Source of the DNA: Dipylidium caninum | Taxonomy: Eukaryota; Platyhelminthes; Cestoda; Cyclophyllidea; Dipylidiidae | NCBI GenBank assembly: GCA_017562135.1 | Contig: QEYB01000128.1 | Coordinates: 1-64,000, forward strand | Reading direction: 5' to 3' | Length of the DNA: 64,000 bases | In this document: positions 20,958-33,240 of the stretch, one piece after another | Layout: each line of letters opens with the position of its first letter | How positions within the stretch are numbered: the stretch's first letter is position 1 | Position numbers and translations under genes: made by a program | Notes under the pieces: model-generated | Told to the model about the DNA's origin: nothing | Database searches by the model: none | What the model saw: only the letters and a program-made list of their open reading frames with translations

Positions 20958-23900
20958 CTGAGACAACAATGACTTCTTAAATTGCCAATGTCAATTTTGC
21001 GTGACACAATCTTTACCAACGTTACTGCTAGCGGCCATTCAGAACTATTCCGCCTTCCCGACGCCCTTATTTTACGACCTGAGCCCTTATGCCACACATG
21101 TAGAACGTGTAGCCCTTATTTGCAGTAGCGCACTTAATATATCAAGCAGAAGTTAAAACAGGGCTTGAAATCGTCAAAGTAGAAGAGAAAAGCTCTTGTC
21201 GGAAGGCGGCAAACTTCCATATATCATAGTTTGTGGACGAAAATTGGAGCAGCCAATCAGATTAGCCACAGGTTGTACCAACTTAGGAGTTTGGGAGGGG
21301 GCATCGATGACAATGGTTACATGGTAGCTACCACCAAATCCCATACATCCCACAGGTAGAGCCGCCCCAACAGTGCAATACCCTGCCAGATACATAATTC
21401 ACGTATTAACTTAGAGTGTAATAAATCTGTGAAGTGAACTAACGGAGCAATTGAAGTGAGGTGTTTTAGACAGTTTCCAAGCGATCCCGCCGAGATTGGC
21501 AGCACTGATCGAGCGTTCTCCCTCCGCAAATCGTCATAATTGGTAGCATTTCAACCAACTGTGACAAAACCGCACATATTGCGGACACTTCAGCGTGTTT
21601 TCTGTCAGATCACAAATTGATGGAGTCTTCGCTATTAGCGTATACTTGAAAATGGCATTGGCGAATGCGTGTTTTTGGTGAGTCCACAATACTGCAAAAA
21701 TGGAGTCACACATGATTATTAACCTGCCCGAAGACAGGCGCTAACGTATTTCCATGACTTCCACGAGAAAGAAAGATCATTTGGAGTTTGAAACACTAAC
21801 CTCTGAGTTGTGATTCATTAAAACAGCCCAGGAAAATCTTCATTTTAGCAAAACATAGGAGGAAAGATTAACGGGAATACAATTTAGCGTTATGAAACGC
21901 TCTTTCGGCTGAATGCAGACCCGATTTCCGTACTCTCGCGCTCGCGCTCCGGTCGTATTTCACTAGCATCCGCGTCTTCTTCCTCCTGCCAACTGTTCGC
22001 GTGTGAGCCTTCGGGTCAGTTGTTGCAATCCTGTCAATGTCTCTGCCTCTCTCTCTCTCTCCCCGTGTGTGTGTCTGTGCTGTGCAGCGCCCCTCTTCGC
22101 ACGAATCTGGACAGCGTTACTCAGGTGGAAACAGTTGTTGCGTGACAGACATAAGCATTTGTGCAGAGATTAGTGCGGCAAGACGAGAAGCCATCATCAC
22201 AGCAACATGATGTTTTTATCACTGTTACTCGCGCTATTACCCTTTACCTAGCCCCTCCCCTCCCCGCCCCTCTCCTCCTCGTACCACTCTTCTCCCGCTC
22301 TGTCCGCTTCACCGTTGTCCAGAAATAGCTCTCAATGTGTGTGTGCGCAAGCCAGTTCGTGCCGTCTATATAAACAGTTAGAAGTTTGGCGCTTATTACA
22401 AAAAAACAGGCCAATCAGGAGGTAGTTTCACTCAGAAGAAAAGTGGATCAAAGAATCAACCTTGCCGAGGGGCAGTCTCTGATGCACCATTTCCGTCCTG
22501 AGAGTAACAAACAATCCCCTCGAAACTGTAGGCCTTTGGCTCAAATAGCTGGATTTCAGCTCAACCTGGGATTGGCGCCACCGAAAGGACTAAACGAACC
22601 CTCTCCTGAACTCTCAATTAACCTGTCAATTTCTTTTCGCCTCGCCTCGCCTCGCCACCTCCTCCCCCATCAGCGTGCCGGACTAATGACAGCTTGTCTG
22701 GTACACATTAAATGCATATTTCCGCTCAAAAATTGCAACAGTTCCAACAGTTAGTATAGGCTGACAATTTGATTCAGATGTAAAGTGCTCAGAGTGAGGC
22801 CTAAGAGCAAGGAACGTGGTGGGTCAGCAAAATGAGGCTCGATTTTCCCTTCCGCCAATTACGAATGGTCACTAAGCACCAGCTTTTAGCATTTCTCGGG
22901 AACTCCTCAAATCGGTGTGGCGATTTGTCATGTCGCATAGTGATAAAATTGAAAATTGTCAGGGTGCGGATGAATGCATGCGCGTCTCACTTTTGCCATT
23001 AGCATGGTCGGAGGTTTTAAACAGACTTAACTGGGGCGGCTGAGGCCATGGGGTCCTCCATCGGTGCCCCTGAGTCAGCAACGTCTACTACTGACAGCAG
23101 TGACATCAACGAAGCCCGAAGTCATGGTGACTCACGCAACCCTTCGCCATTTTTCATTCAATGAAATGTGGATGTGGTTTTCTCCGTTTCTACTTTCCAA
23201 GCAAATGCCCATATCCATTTAGTTATGTCACTTGTTGAAACCGGTTGCCAGAAATACAACGGAAGACCAACAGAAGACAGCTATTTAATCTTTAATCATC
23301 CACTCCGGCATATTTGGAGATTATGCTAAAAAAACATCCAGTTTTATGTGAACGTATTTATATGGTGCGGGAAGAAAAGGTTTTCGCTTCAGCGAAGTAT
23401 AAGGAGTTTCGGTTATGTAAACCAAAGCGTACAATTGAAGAGCTAACTAGCAAGCAAGTGGCGGCTTCGGGAAAGCCTTCTATGCCCCAGTGTGCAGTCG
23501 CGTTTCAGACGCTGTGGGCTGGACAGCACGGCGGTTATCTGAACAATGATGATATATGATGAGATTTTTTGAGGAACGACAAACGGAAACAATCGGAAAA
23601 ATTGGTACATGGTCAGGACCTAAGACCATGCACAAACTACGAGCATACATGAAGGAAGGTCAAAATTAAAGCGTGTCCATGCCACGACCTAACCGATCAG
23701 AGAGTGACAAGGTCCATATCTTGCACGGCCGGAAATTTGTCATGTTTGACGTAACGAATCGCGAGAAAGCTGGGCAGATTTTATTTCATGACCGGGTCAA
23801 CAACTGATAGGGTTCAGGCAGAGAGGAGACTGCTAACGCATGAAACTCCTCCATCGATTGTCTACATATTCTCCACGACAGACCGACTGTGACGTGAGGA

Positions 23901-24836
23901 GGTGGCTCATTGTCCACCTTTCACATCAATTCTAGCGCGTCTAACTTCTGGGGAGTGTGACGAGAGCCTCGCTAAACGACCACTCAGCTTCGGGTACGAT
24001 TTGTGAGAGGAGCGGAGGAAGATGTGGGCGAGTGGAACATTGTATCTCATTCAAAAGTCACCGATGCCAAACAAGCTCCCGCCTGAAATTATTCCTGCAC
24101 TATGCTTTATAACTTTTAGACCTTAACGTGTGGACAAGTGAAATAAAACGTGCAATTTTACATATCTACTTCATGAGGAAACCGTCATACCACTTTTGTG
24201 GTCCTTTTAATACAATGATCGAAGAATTGTGGTGGACAAAACGATTTACTACTACGTATTCAAATTCCGCGTAAAGCTGTGCATGCTGCCAAAATTCTGA
24301 CGAAGCCTAACAAAGCCATCTACCAAATGTTTTCATCTAAGTTATTAGTAGACTTCAGGTTCAAAGTCGACTATCGGCCTTACGATTACTGAGTAGTTCC
24401 GCAAGAGTTTACGCGGGAATGTCTTTCGAAAAGTAGTCAAACACGCAGCGAAAAGATTACTCTGCGAATAATGGGAATTCAGCACACGACTATATTATTT
24501 AACTTTTTAAGCTTCCCACTTGTGGCAACGCAGGGTTGGGAATTGATAAAATGACAACGGGAGTCGAGTCCAGCGACAAATCTCCAGTTTCGCGGTATTA
24601 ATTGGTTGATTTAGCCAAAAGTTGGTGCAATTTTTGCCTGATTTAACTTCCCCGACTCAAAATGTCACGAACGACAGGTGAAAGTAGCGCCACAAGGGAG
24701 CGGGAAAGGCAAAGAAGAAAAGAGAGGGAAAGAAGGAACTGTTCACGCTCGGAATAATAATAAGGATTAAACCGAATGAATATTTATCTTTAAATGGTGT
24801 TGAAAATGTTGCTGCTGCTACTGCTGCCCTACTGAC
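20958..24836. other. No secure gene; contains a pyrimidine-rich, TATA-bearing stretch
   Basis: AT-balanced sequence with only short open frames. Two small + strand frames (22482-22754, 91 codons from ATG; 23323-23559, 79 codons from ATG) have no recognisable motif. At 22040-22320 there is a C/T-rich stretch with CT and GT runs. Possibly an intron of the SH3 gene or intergenic. Confidence 0.4.
22367..22374 (+). promoter_or_regulatory. TATA-box-like TATATAAA downstream of a CT-rich stretch
   Basis: A TATATAAA motif lies just after about 280 bases of pyrimidine-rich DNA. A transcription start would be expected near 22400. The first ATG after that, at 22482, opens a 90-residue frame of unknown nature. 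Chance occurrence is quite possible. Confidence 0.2.
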
Positions 24837-25005
24837 CCTCATGCACCCCCGCTTCTTGAAGGGGGCGAAAGGGAGGCGGGGATGAAACGCCTGACTGCGG
24901 CAGGACCCTCCCATCTGCCGAAGCGGCCGAGGAATCAGACACGGCGGCGAAAATATGATTTGGAGGATGTGTGGCATCGAAGCGACCAGTCCCTGTGAGC
25001 TGACA
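24837..25005 (-). CDS. Candidate exon (169 nt), unknown product
   Basis: Acceptor-like CTCCTTTGTTAACTGCTCTAAAG is followed by 56 open codons (CQLTGTGRFDATHPPNHIF, then a Ser/Ala/Pro-rich part) and a donor-like GAGG|GTCAGT. It would join in phase 0 with the small candidate exon at 25112-25159. The residue composition is protein-like, but no family is recognised. Confidence 0.28.
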
Positions 25006-25111
25006 CTTTAGAGCAGTTAACAAAGGAGCCGTACCAGCGTTAGTGAGTTTTATGTTCAACATTCGCCTTACGGAAACCTTCGAAATTCCCTTCGTAATTC
25101 CCCTCGCTTAC

Positions 25112-25159
25112 TTGTTCGTCCTTCCCCTTTTTTCTACATTTCTTAGCCAACTTGCACAT
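25112..25159 (-). CDS. Candidate first coding exon (16 codons)
   Basis: ATG opens MCKLAKKCRKKGKDEQ, which ends at a good donor, ACAA|GTAAGC, in phase 0. The next candidate exon (24837-25005) starts in phase 0, with an intron of about 106 nt between. If real, this could be a 5' end of the - strand gene that includes the SH3 exon. Very short, so chance is a serious alternative. Confidence 0.22.
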
Positions 25160-28100
25160 CACATTAAACTAAAACTGCCTCGAAGTAAGCAATTTTACGG
25201 TCGAAGTTCAGTGGGCCATAAGAGAAATTTTAAGAGACATTTGAACAGCTGTCGGTCATCGACTTTGAAAAGCATTTGGTTGTGGTAAATAATTTCATTT
25301 TTTACGGTGCAAAACACCTATATCAAAGCCGCCTATTTACAAACTTTAAAGCAGATAGTGAAGTTCATCTACCCTTTCCCAAAGTAAGGCTAATAGGAGA
25401 TAGATTATGGATAATTCATGTGAAAATATGGGTCAAATTGACAGAAATGTAGGTCTTTGAAGATATTTTCATACTCTCAATAAATAAAAATCAGCAAAAG
25501 CCTCAAAAATCGATGGCAAGTGAGCTTTTCTTGACATAGGTAACGCAAGGTAAGCCGAAATGGATGGACTTACTGCTTCAACTATTCGCCGCGAGCATTT
25601 GCGATGACATCCGGGATGGGTGGATTCAGAATAATAAAGTCTCCAAACAAAATTGGTCGCTATTTCACTCAGAGATTGATATGAGAAAGGGCTGATGGTG
25701 GATGTAGTAATTGAGGCAGGAGAAATAACCAACCGTTATTCCCCCTGGGTAGTGAAACGCAGCTGTGTGGCACTAATGGAAATAACACAAGTTGTCCTTC
25801 CTAGTCTCCACAAGCTGACCAATCCCATTTCCTGCCTCAACGACCAATCATCAGGCAGCAATAACTAACTGGTATTTGATTAAATGACGTTGATTGAGTT
25901 GTAAAGAGAAATTCGAGACACGAGTTGAAAATAAGTTAGATTAGTGGGAATGTCACGGAGAAAGTGGATAAAGTACTGGTCTAATTTGTTTTTGTTTAGG
26001 TTAGTGTTATAGCACGCGATCCCAAAAATGACGGCGATAAGTATGAAGATTTTTTCGAGGTGAGTAACAGTACATCATATTTTGTGTCCACAACTATTAC
26101 GTGCCCATTCATACTCTTCCTTATTCAAAGCCCCTCGTTCGGTAACATTGTATAGTTTAAATGAAATCATCGCAGTGTGCTGCCGAGAGGGCAGTGTGTT
26201 TACAACAATGATTTAAATTGACAGCAAATTAAAATAAATAATGCTCAGACACCCCAGTACGCGCAAGACTTCGTGCAGGAAAGCCGTTGCCCGCCGATTC
26301 TACCTCATTTACCATGCTCCACTGATATGTTTTTACAAAACGATGAGCGTCTTTTCTAACAATCGACAATAACTCATGCAAAACAGCAAACAGGGGATTT
26401 GAAATGAGGCCCACTTTGTTCATCTCTGAAATTGAAATTTCAGAAGGGGATCGCACTATATGCTCTCCTCCGTCATCGACTGAACCAGGGAGATGGGGAA
26501 GATCTGTGCTATTAACTGCCTCAACGGCCAGAACCCCTCACAATTCAGTTGCATTCTTGTTGAGTGTTTTAGAAATCTCAAATTTTTTTGGGCATTTTCC
26601 TGATTTCATAATAGCAGAGTAGACTTCGAATGTCCACACTAAGTGCTAGCTTATTCCTACTAAATTAGGGCATTACTTTGAAGGGATGTGGCAGGGATGA
26701 TCCCTCCGCCCCATTCGCCCGAGACCTCCATCTCCGCCCCACCCCACTCTAACCCCGGCTCATTATATTTACGTTAGCTTTCTATTCGGGAGTAGACTGC
26801 ACTCGTTTCGGCGACATAGTGAACAAAAATTTTGTCTGCGAACAGCTCCACTGATGATTAACCTTTTTTGCTACAAGGATTAACATTACAACTCTGTCCT
26901 AATTAGGTCAAAAACTTCAAAATTCGGCGCTTCGTTCAAAAAGATGGGATGAGTGAGAAAGTTAATGGCAGTATGTCCCATAATACGCGACATTTGCGGG
27001 TACGACAAACACCGTTGCAGACGCGAAATGTCAAACACCCCATATAATTGGATAAGAAGGTGTGAGAAAATATCCCACTTTAATAGAGACAGGTAGGGAA
27101 GCTTTTTTACGTCTATTCAGTAGAAAAACGTTTGTTGTTCGAAAATTACACAATGATGGGGTTTTGCGCCATCAAATACACAGAAGGAATAGATGAAACG
27201 GTGTTGGTATCGTTAGGCGCACTCTCCCCAAATTTGCTCGCCCTCCTCCGTGGCCTCGCTAATATTTGCGACATTTCGGGTCGTTTTTGCTGATGATGCT
27301 TCGTTCCGATGTTCGTTTCGGCAGCAACATCCACGAAAACGAAGGTGATGATGGCGATTATTACTTTGAAAGAGAACAAAAGCGCACTTTGGCGACTGTG
27401 GTTATTAGATTACCGTCCGAGGCTGCATAGGCCGGTTATATGAAGTACTGGCATTTACCGAATAGAGGCGGTGGGATAACTCAAAGACATCGAGGCAATG
27501 GTGCGATGGCGGGGAAAGAAAATTAACAAGCGTTGACAGGGCATATCTTGCATTTACCCATGGAAAAGGTAACCAAGTTTGCTAGAAGAGATACAGAGAA
27601 GTGAGGAACCTTTAAAAATAAACGTAATAGGACGACTGAAAATAATTTGTCTGCGTTTGGCTACAGTATAGATGTTAGGATTCAGAATCATATTAGGAAA
27701 AACCGTGGTTTCATGAGAGACACGGGATGATTATGCTACTCAATTAGTTTCGGGAAGAAAATAAAGAAAAGTCTAGAGGATTTTTGGAGAACTGTGAAAT
27801 AATATGGAAGAGGGAGAAGAGATCAGTGAAGAGAGGAAATGGGAGGATGTGAGTGCTTCTACTTGCATTACAGCAGCGTCTCCTGTCATCCAGGAACCCA
27901 TGATTCAACAGTTATGAAAACAATGGAGAAAGTGGGCGGTAGAACTCATTACAGCACGGACGACGAGTTCCGGAGTGCAACTTCGGTGGGCAAAATTATT
28001 TTCAAGTAGAGCATCTATGCGTTTTGATTAAACTGGCAACCGCGAAATTCGCGAGTATACATAAATAAGAATAAGACGCCGAGATGACAGGTCACAGCCT

Positions 28101-28261
28101 AAGAGTTCAGGGCAGACGGAAGACAAGGTACTACCAAAACAAAATCCATTACTCATGCGGGCAAAACGCGTTGGAGGATTTGAATGGAGAGGAAAGAGAT
28201 GACATGTAAGGCCAGGTGAGAGACAGGATGCAGAAAAAGAGTAAAAGAAAAGATAAACGTG
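25160..28261. other. No gene recognised
   Basis: AT-rich sequence with scattered short frames. A - strand frame at 27146-27379 would encode a hydrophobic N-terminus followed by dibasic KR and RRR sites, but it has no ATG. Nothing else stands out. Confidence 0.5.
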
Positions 28262-30426
28262 AGACGGAGCAGAAGGAGGAGTCGATGTGATGGACAAACG
28301 AGCCATTATCCAACCCAAAAGACATCAAAGGCCACGATCCGTCACGGCAATCTCCCTCTTCCAAAGGTAGCGGCCTTGGCAGTGGCACTGACACCAGCGT
28401 TGACACAGCTGCTCCAACAAACTACGGAATGTACGCGCAAAGATGAAAAAGTCATACAAGGCAAATCCGAAAACACAGTTGATGGGACAAACGAATGCAG
28501 ACGACGCGGAGGGGAAAGGAGGGAAGAAGGGAAGAAGGGGCGACTGGAGGCAGAAGCGAGGACGGACACGTAGACGGGGATGGAGACGGAGGGGAAGGGG
28601 AAGGGGAATGTGAAGGTGGTGGAGAGGCAGGAGGCCGCCTGAACAGAGGCAGTCAGAGAAAGTGAGTGAGGGCGGAGGGAGAAGAGAAGATGAAGAAGGA
28701 ATAAGAGAACAGAAGGGGCATCGCTGTCTCTCCACGCAACCACGTCTTCGGCATCAGCTCTACTCCACCACAGTCCACACACACCCACCACCCCTTGTTC
28801 TTCTCCCTCCTTCTTCGTTTCTCTATGTCCAGCATTCCGTCCAACAGTTAACAATGTCTCCAAGTCTGCTCGTCTAAGTCAACAATGGGACCAGCTCCAT
28901 CAACTACATCATCTGCACTAACGTCATTGGCGGAGCGGGCAGTATCAGCGTCGCTTCCTACGCCGTCGCGACCAACTGTCCAACGTGACTTTGGTGTCAA
29001 ATATGAGAGGCGACGTCGAGACCACCAACGCAGTTGTGATCAGCAGCTCACAAGTAGTCAGAGAAGTGATGCGGTCCGGTTAAGGGTGCTACACCCACAA
29101 GTGGGCGCAGCATGCGTGACACACTCATCCGCCACTCGGCAGGCATTGACGCTTCCCTGTTCCTTTTCCGACTCCGCCTGCCTCCACCAACATGGTGAAT
29201 TGCAGACTCAGGGCTTCTTTCTCCACTGGCACTATCACCTTCGGGAAGAGCGCAGGAGACGAGGCATTCTGTGACCCACCTCTGTCCGTCCACTGATACA
29301 CACAAATACATTATCAGGCGCACCAAGCCCTACAACTAAGTGGCGGAGGCCGGAGCGAACTGCGCGACAGCTGAATAAAATGCCTTGCCTCGTGTTTGGA
29401 GGAGAAAAGAATCGCGTTTTTGGGGTGATTAGCAAACCGAACGTCTTGACACCTGTTTTTCATGTCGTCAGATCAATTTCTTTCCGCCTCTTCAGCCCAC
29501 GTGAGGTGGTGCTGCAAACGCGCCTACTCCTGACCTTCCCCTCCCCCTCCCCTTCCCCTGTCCGCCCTCCCCCCGCCCCTACCGCCCCCCCTCCGGCCTC
29601 CGCCCCTCCACCGCCTCCGCCTCCACCGACAACTTACTCGTTCGTCGGTCGATGTCGCTGGTCGCTGCCTCAATACGCTGCCCTCCTCCACACCCTCACA
29701 CATCGCAGCACTCTGCTTGTCCCCCACCCACTTGACGCCCGGCTGCCACCCACGCGTCTACGCACAAGACACCACCGCAGATGCCTGGTGGGGAGACAGG
29801 AAGTAAGCCAACTGCCTGGAGGGCACACTGCCCACCCACCACTGCCATTCCACATCAGTTGACGGTCAACGGATGCTGCGCGATATTCACCCCTGCCCAG
29901 TAGCCAATTCAACAGCAAGGCTGACTGTTGGGCGTCATTTGGTGTCACTTCCGCTCCAACAATTGCGAGTACTAGTGTGAGTGAGCGAACGGGAGACGAG
30001 AGGAAGGCCATTTCCTCCTCCCAACACTACCTGACCAAGTCGAGCAGACTAGTGATGAATGGTTATGGCGGTGGTGAAGTCGAGTATCAGATTGGATGGA
30101 ATAGGACAGCTTTGCCATGCTCACATTCCGCGTTTGTGGAGGAGGCGTTGCAATCAAGATCTCGTCTTTTTCCTCCAGCCAACACGCTAGTTGGTCAGGT
30201 TTGGCATCCTCGTCAAGAGAACAAGCCGACGCATACCTGATGCCCACCAGGGTAAGATGACGCCTTCTACCGAGGAACTGTCACTTCACTACCACACTAC
30301 CGCATGGCCTCACTACCCATGATGTGACATAGTCCAGCCCAGTGGAACCTCCAAGTCCTACCTCATTCTTTCTGCATCAATTCCACCGGTTCTCATCATG
30401 TAGGTCACGATGGTACCGCAGCGTTG
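28262..30426 (+). repeat. Left arm of a large inverted repeat (element copy A)
   Basis: This segment of about 2.16 kb reappears in reverse complement at 33241-35564 at roughly 90% identity by eye. Matching ends are GACGGAGCAGAAGGAGGAG near 28262 and GGTACCGCAGCGTTG near 30426. It contains purine-rich GAAGGGGAAGGGG and GGAGACGGAG stretches and a C-rich stretch (29530-29640). All open frames are short, interrupted and rich in Pro, Arg or Ser, and none resembles a transposase or polymerase. Best described as a dispersed non-autonomous element of unknown class. Confidence 0.85.
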
Positions 30427-30427
30427 T

Positions 30428-33240
30428 AATGAGCTGCACTACATCCTCCTAGCGTCGCGTTTGGCTGCCCTGACAATTGCACTAACGACAATGTGTTACT
30501 CGGCGTTTGTACTAATATCTTTAGCTGCCTATCTTATGGCTTTGTCCGGTCATATGCAGTCTTGGCTCCCACTCATTTTGGACTCAAACAACTACAGCAT
30601 GTACTCTCTTCTTTCCGTGGAGTGGACATGTTTGTTGTCCCCAATTCACCCATAAGATTCTGTTATGGAATTATTGGTCTTTTAGGAGTTGCATTTTATT
30701 CTGAAAGGTCGATGACTTTATGATTTGTAAAGCTGCCTTAAAAGAGGCTTAAAATACCGTGTTTCGATAATCCCTTTCGGTCCCTGTGGAAGATCACAAT
30801 TTGACAGCAGATGGAATTGCTTCTAAGGCCCGCAACTTCCAGCGAGTCACACTTTAAAATTATAGATTGACAACTTTGAGGGAGTAAAATCGGCGGGTGG
30901 ATGTTCTGGATGCGTGAGGCTCCGGCAACTACTGGGTGGACCGCGATCCTTCTTTACGGTGAACGTCATTTGTTAACACCGTTTACATTTGATGTCTTTG
31001 TGGTGAGGATGGTTTCAATCAGGAGACCATAAGGGGGGGGGGGGGGCGATAAACCGTGGGAAAATTTGCGTTTATTGAAATATTTACCACATGTTCCCTT
31101 GAGAAGGCCAAGCACCAGTTTTCCCAAGCAAAGTGCAAAAACTTTTAGAACTGAGCTCGACAAATTTTGCCGTTATTTAAAAGTCCTAAGTTCCTGCCTG
31201 TTCACAGGCTTGTCACATAGGAGAATGTGGGATTGATGTTCCCGATGGTGTTCGTGAAAATGCGGCTTCGTTGCCCCGATCCGCACATTGCAACTCTCTT
31301 AGTTTTGTCTAAATGTACTTACATGCATTTTGCAAATCAGAAGTGTTTAATTTGGCAAATAGTTCGCCTCTTCCCTCATTCAAGCAATGCGTGAGTAAAG
31401 GCCACTGACATGTTTGAGGAGATGAAAAAGTCCTTCAATTAACTTATTTCCTGGGGATAGGCAGTCGCAAGATTTCCCCAAATTGTCCCAAATGCAGTTT
31501 ACGTGCCAACCTTTGATAAATCCTGTGCATTTCTTGCGGCAGTGCCCAAAAGTGCTGCGCCTGAAACGAAGGGGACTTGAAAGCAATTAATAATTTGTTT
31601 GAAGTTGAACACGTTCCCCTTCATGCCGGCTTTTTCTCCCACTCTCTCTCTCATCTCTAATCCTAACTATATCGGTAAAATCCCTGTGTTCTGTCGCCCT
31701 TTTGTTTAGCGGCCTCTTAGGAGGACGAAAATATTTACGCTTGCACAAATTTTAGGAGGTTAGGGAGAAAAGACCTTTCCCTAAGTCAAAGTGATACACG
31801 GTGAGAATGTATTATTTTCCAGAATTTAATTTGCCGCTTGCGTGTCAAAGGTGTTCTAATGATGGTAGTGAAAGTGGTTAGGTGAAAAACCAAGTTAGAA
31901 TATGGGAAAGGTACTAGAACTCTACCCTTTCCCCAGCTTTGAAGCATGTGTTAGTGAGGCGGGATTAGAAGTGGTTCTGACTTTCTTCTCTCCGCGTTGA
32001 TGTACAGTAAATTGCAGAAAGCCACGACCTCACAAACATCCATGGAAAGGTTGGAGGCCCGAACGAATATGTCCCACTCAACAATTTGACTCGTGTGCCA
32101 ACACCTCCACTGGCATGAGCTCTCACGATGCCAAGAGCATATGAGCTTTCTGCCTCGTGTCCCGACCGCCCGAGAAACACCACGTTTTGGCACTTCAAAT
32201 GACAAGAGCCGTGTGGTATGGAGTAGACCACTGGTGGGTGCGCACATGAAATAGTATTAGCGATATCAAGTGGCCATGGGATTCGGTGTGAAGAGTTAGA
32301 GTGTTGACTTCGTATTGGAGCTGGCGAACCAAGGAACAGCTGGCGGTTGCCATCAATTCCACAGTTAGGTGAACCAGTTCTTCTTCCTTCATTCCACTAA
32401 CTTGTTAACTTCGCGAAGAGGGAGAAACTTGGGTTAGTTTGAGGAGACGGTGGGTGATAATAAAGAAGGGCAGAAAAACCGGAGAGAACAATCGCCTGCC
32501 TTCCCCTCTTCCCACAGCTCGTCTCAAGGAGACGAGCACTGCCTATTCCCTAAAAGAATAACACCTTAGTTGAGGTAGACCGTGAATCTGCCCCATACAA
32601 AGGGCAAAATATCAAAGTATAAGTAATCATAACCACACGAAGACAGTTTGGTATTTTCACTGACCAAAAAACTTATAGGAGATTGCGATGAGGGGACTGT
32701 CCTGCAGTGGTGCCTTGTTCACGTCAACTCCTGATGGGTCAGTAGAGGGTGAGGCAGAGTGGCACATGCCCTCTTGACTGCAGTCTGTCACCTGCGCCAA
32801 CCTCATGGCTCGCGTTTGGTCTTGTAAAAAGGCCTGATACACCCGCGTGGGGCATTCACTTAAAGAGCGAGCAACACAATTACTGCACCCCTTCAACCAG
32901 CATTTTGCTTTCCCCATGTCGAATGAGCAGCAATGCAGGATAAGTTGGTCTCACTTATTTGACATGGCAAATGAAACCGTATTAGTGTGAAATGGAATCG
33001 GAGTAGCAGTTGTAACTTGTTCGATAGTGAAACGAGGGCAAAGATGGAATTTTTGACCCAGCGTTTTGAAATAACAGGAGAAATTACTTGACCGTCACTA
33101 ACAGGCTTGACTATCAGGAGACTCCAGAAAGTGTTAACATGTTGACCAGGGTGGTAGCGACACGTACTATACACGTGACGACATGATTCTCTCGTCCCAT
33201 CACGCAAGGACAAATCGAAGCATCCGACAGCTGAGCTCCT
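30428..33240. other. Spacer between the inverted-repeat arms
   Basis: 2.8 kb with no convincing gene. It contains a run of 14 G (31033-31046). A 175-codon - strand frame (32893-33420) runs from the right arm into the spacer, and another frame lies at 32657-32917; neither has a recognisable motif. Confidence 0.5.

Noticed and set aside
27146..27379. Neuropeptide-precursor-like frame with hydrophobic N-terminus and KR/RRR sites
   Set aside because: The frame begins with TTG and has no in-frame ATG downstream of the preceding stop at the right place; no convincing acceptor supports it as an exon.
28325..28863. Overlapping 136- and 173-codon frames on the - strand
   Set aside because: They lie in the purine-rich part of the inverted-repeat element; the second copy of the element disrupts the corresponding frames, so they are not conserved as proteins.
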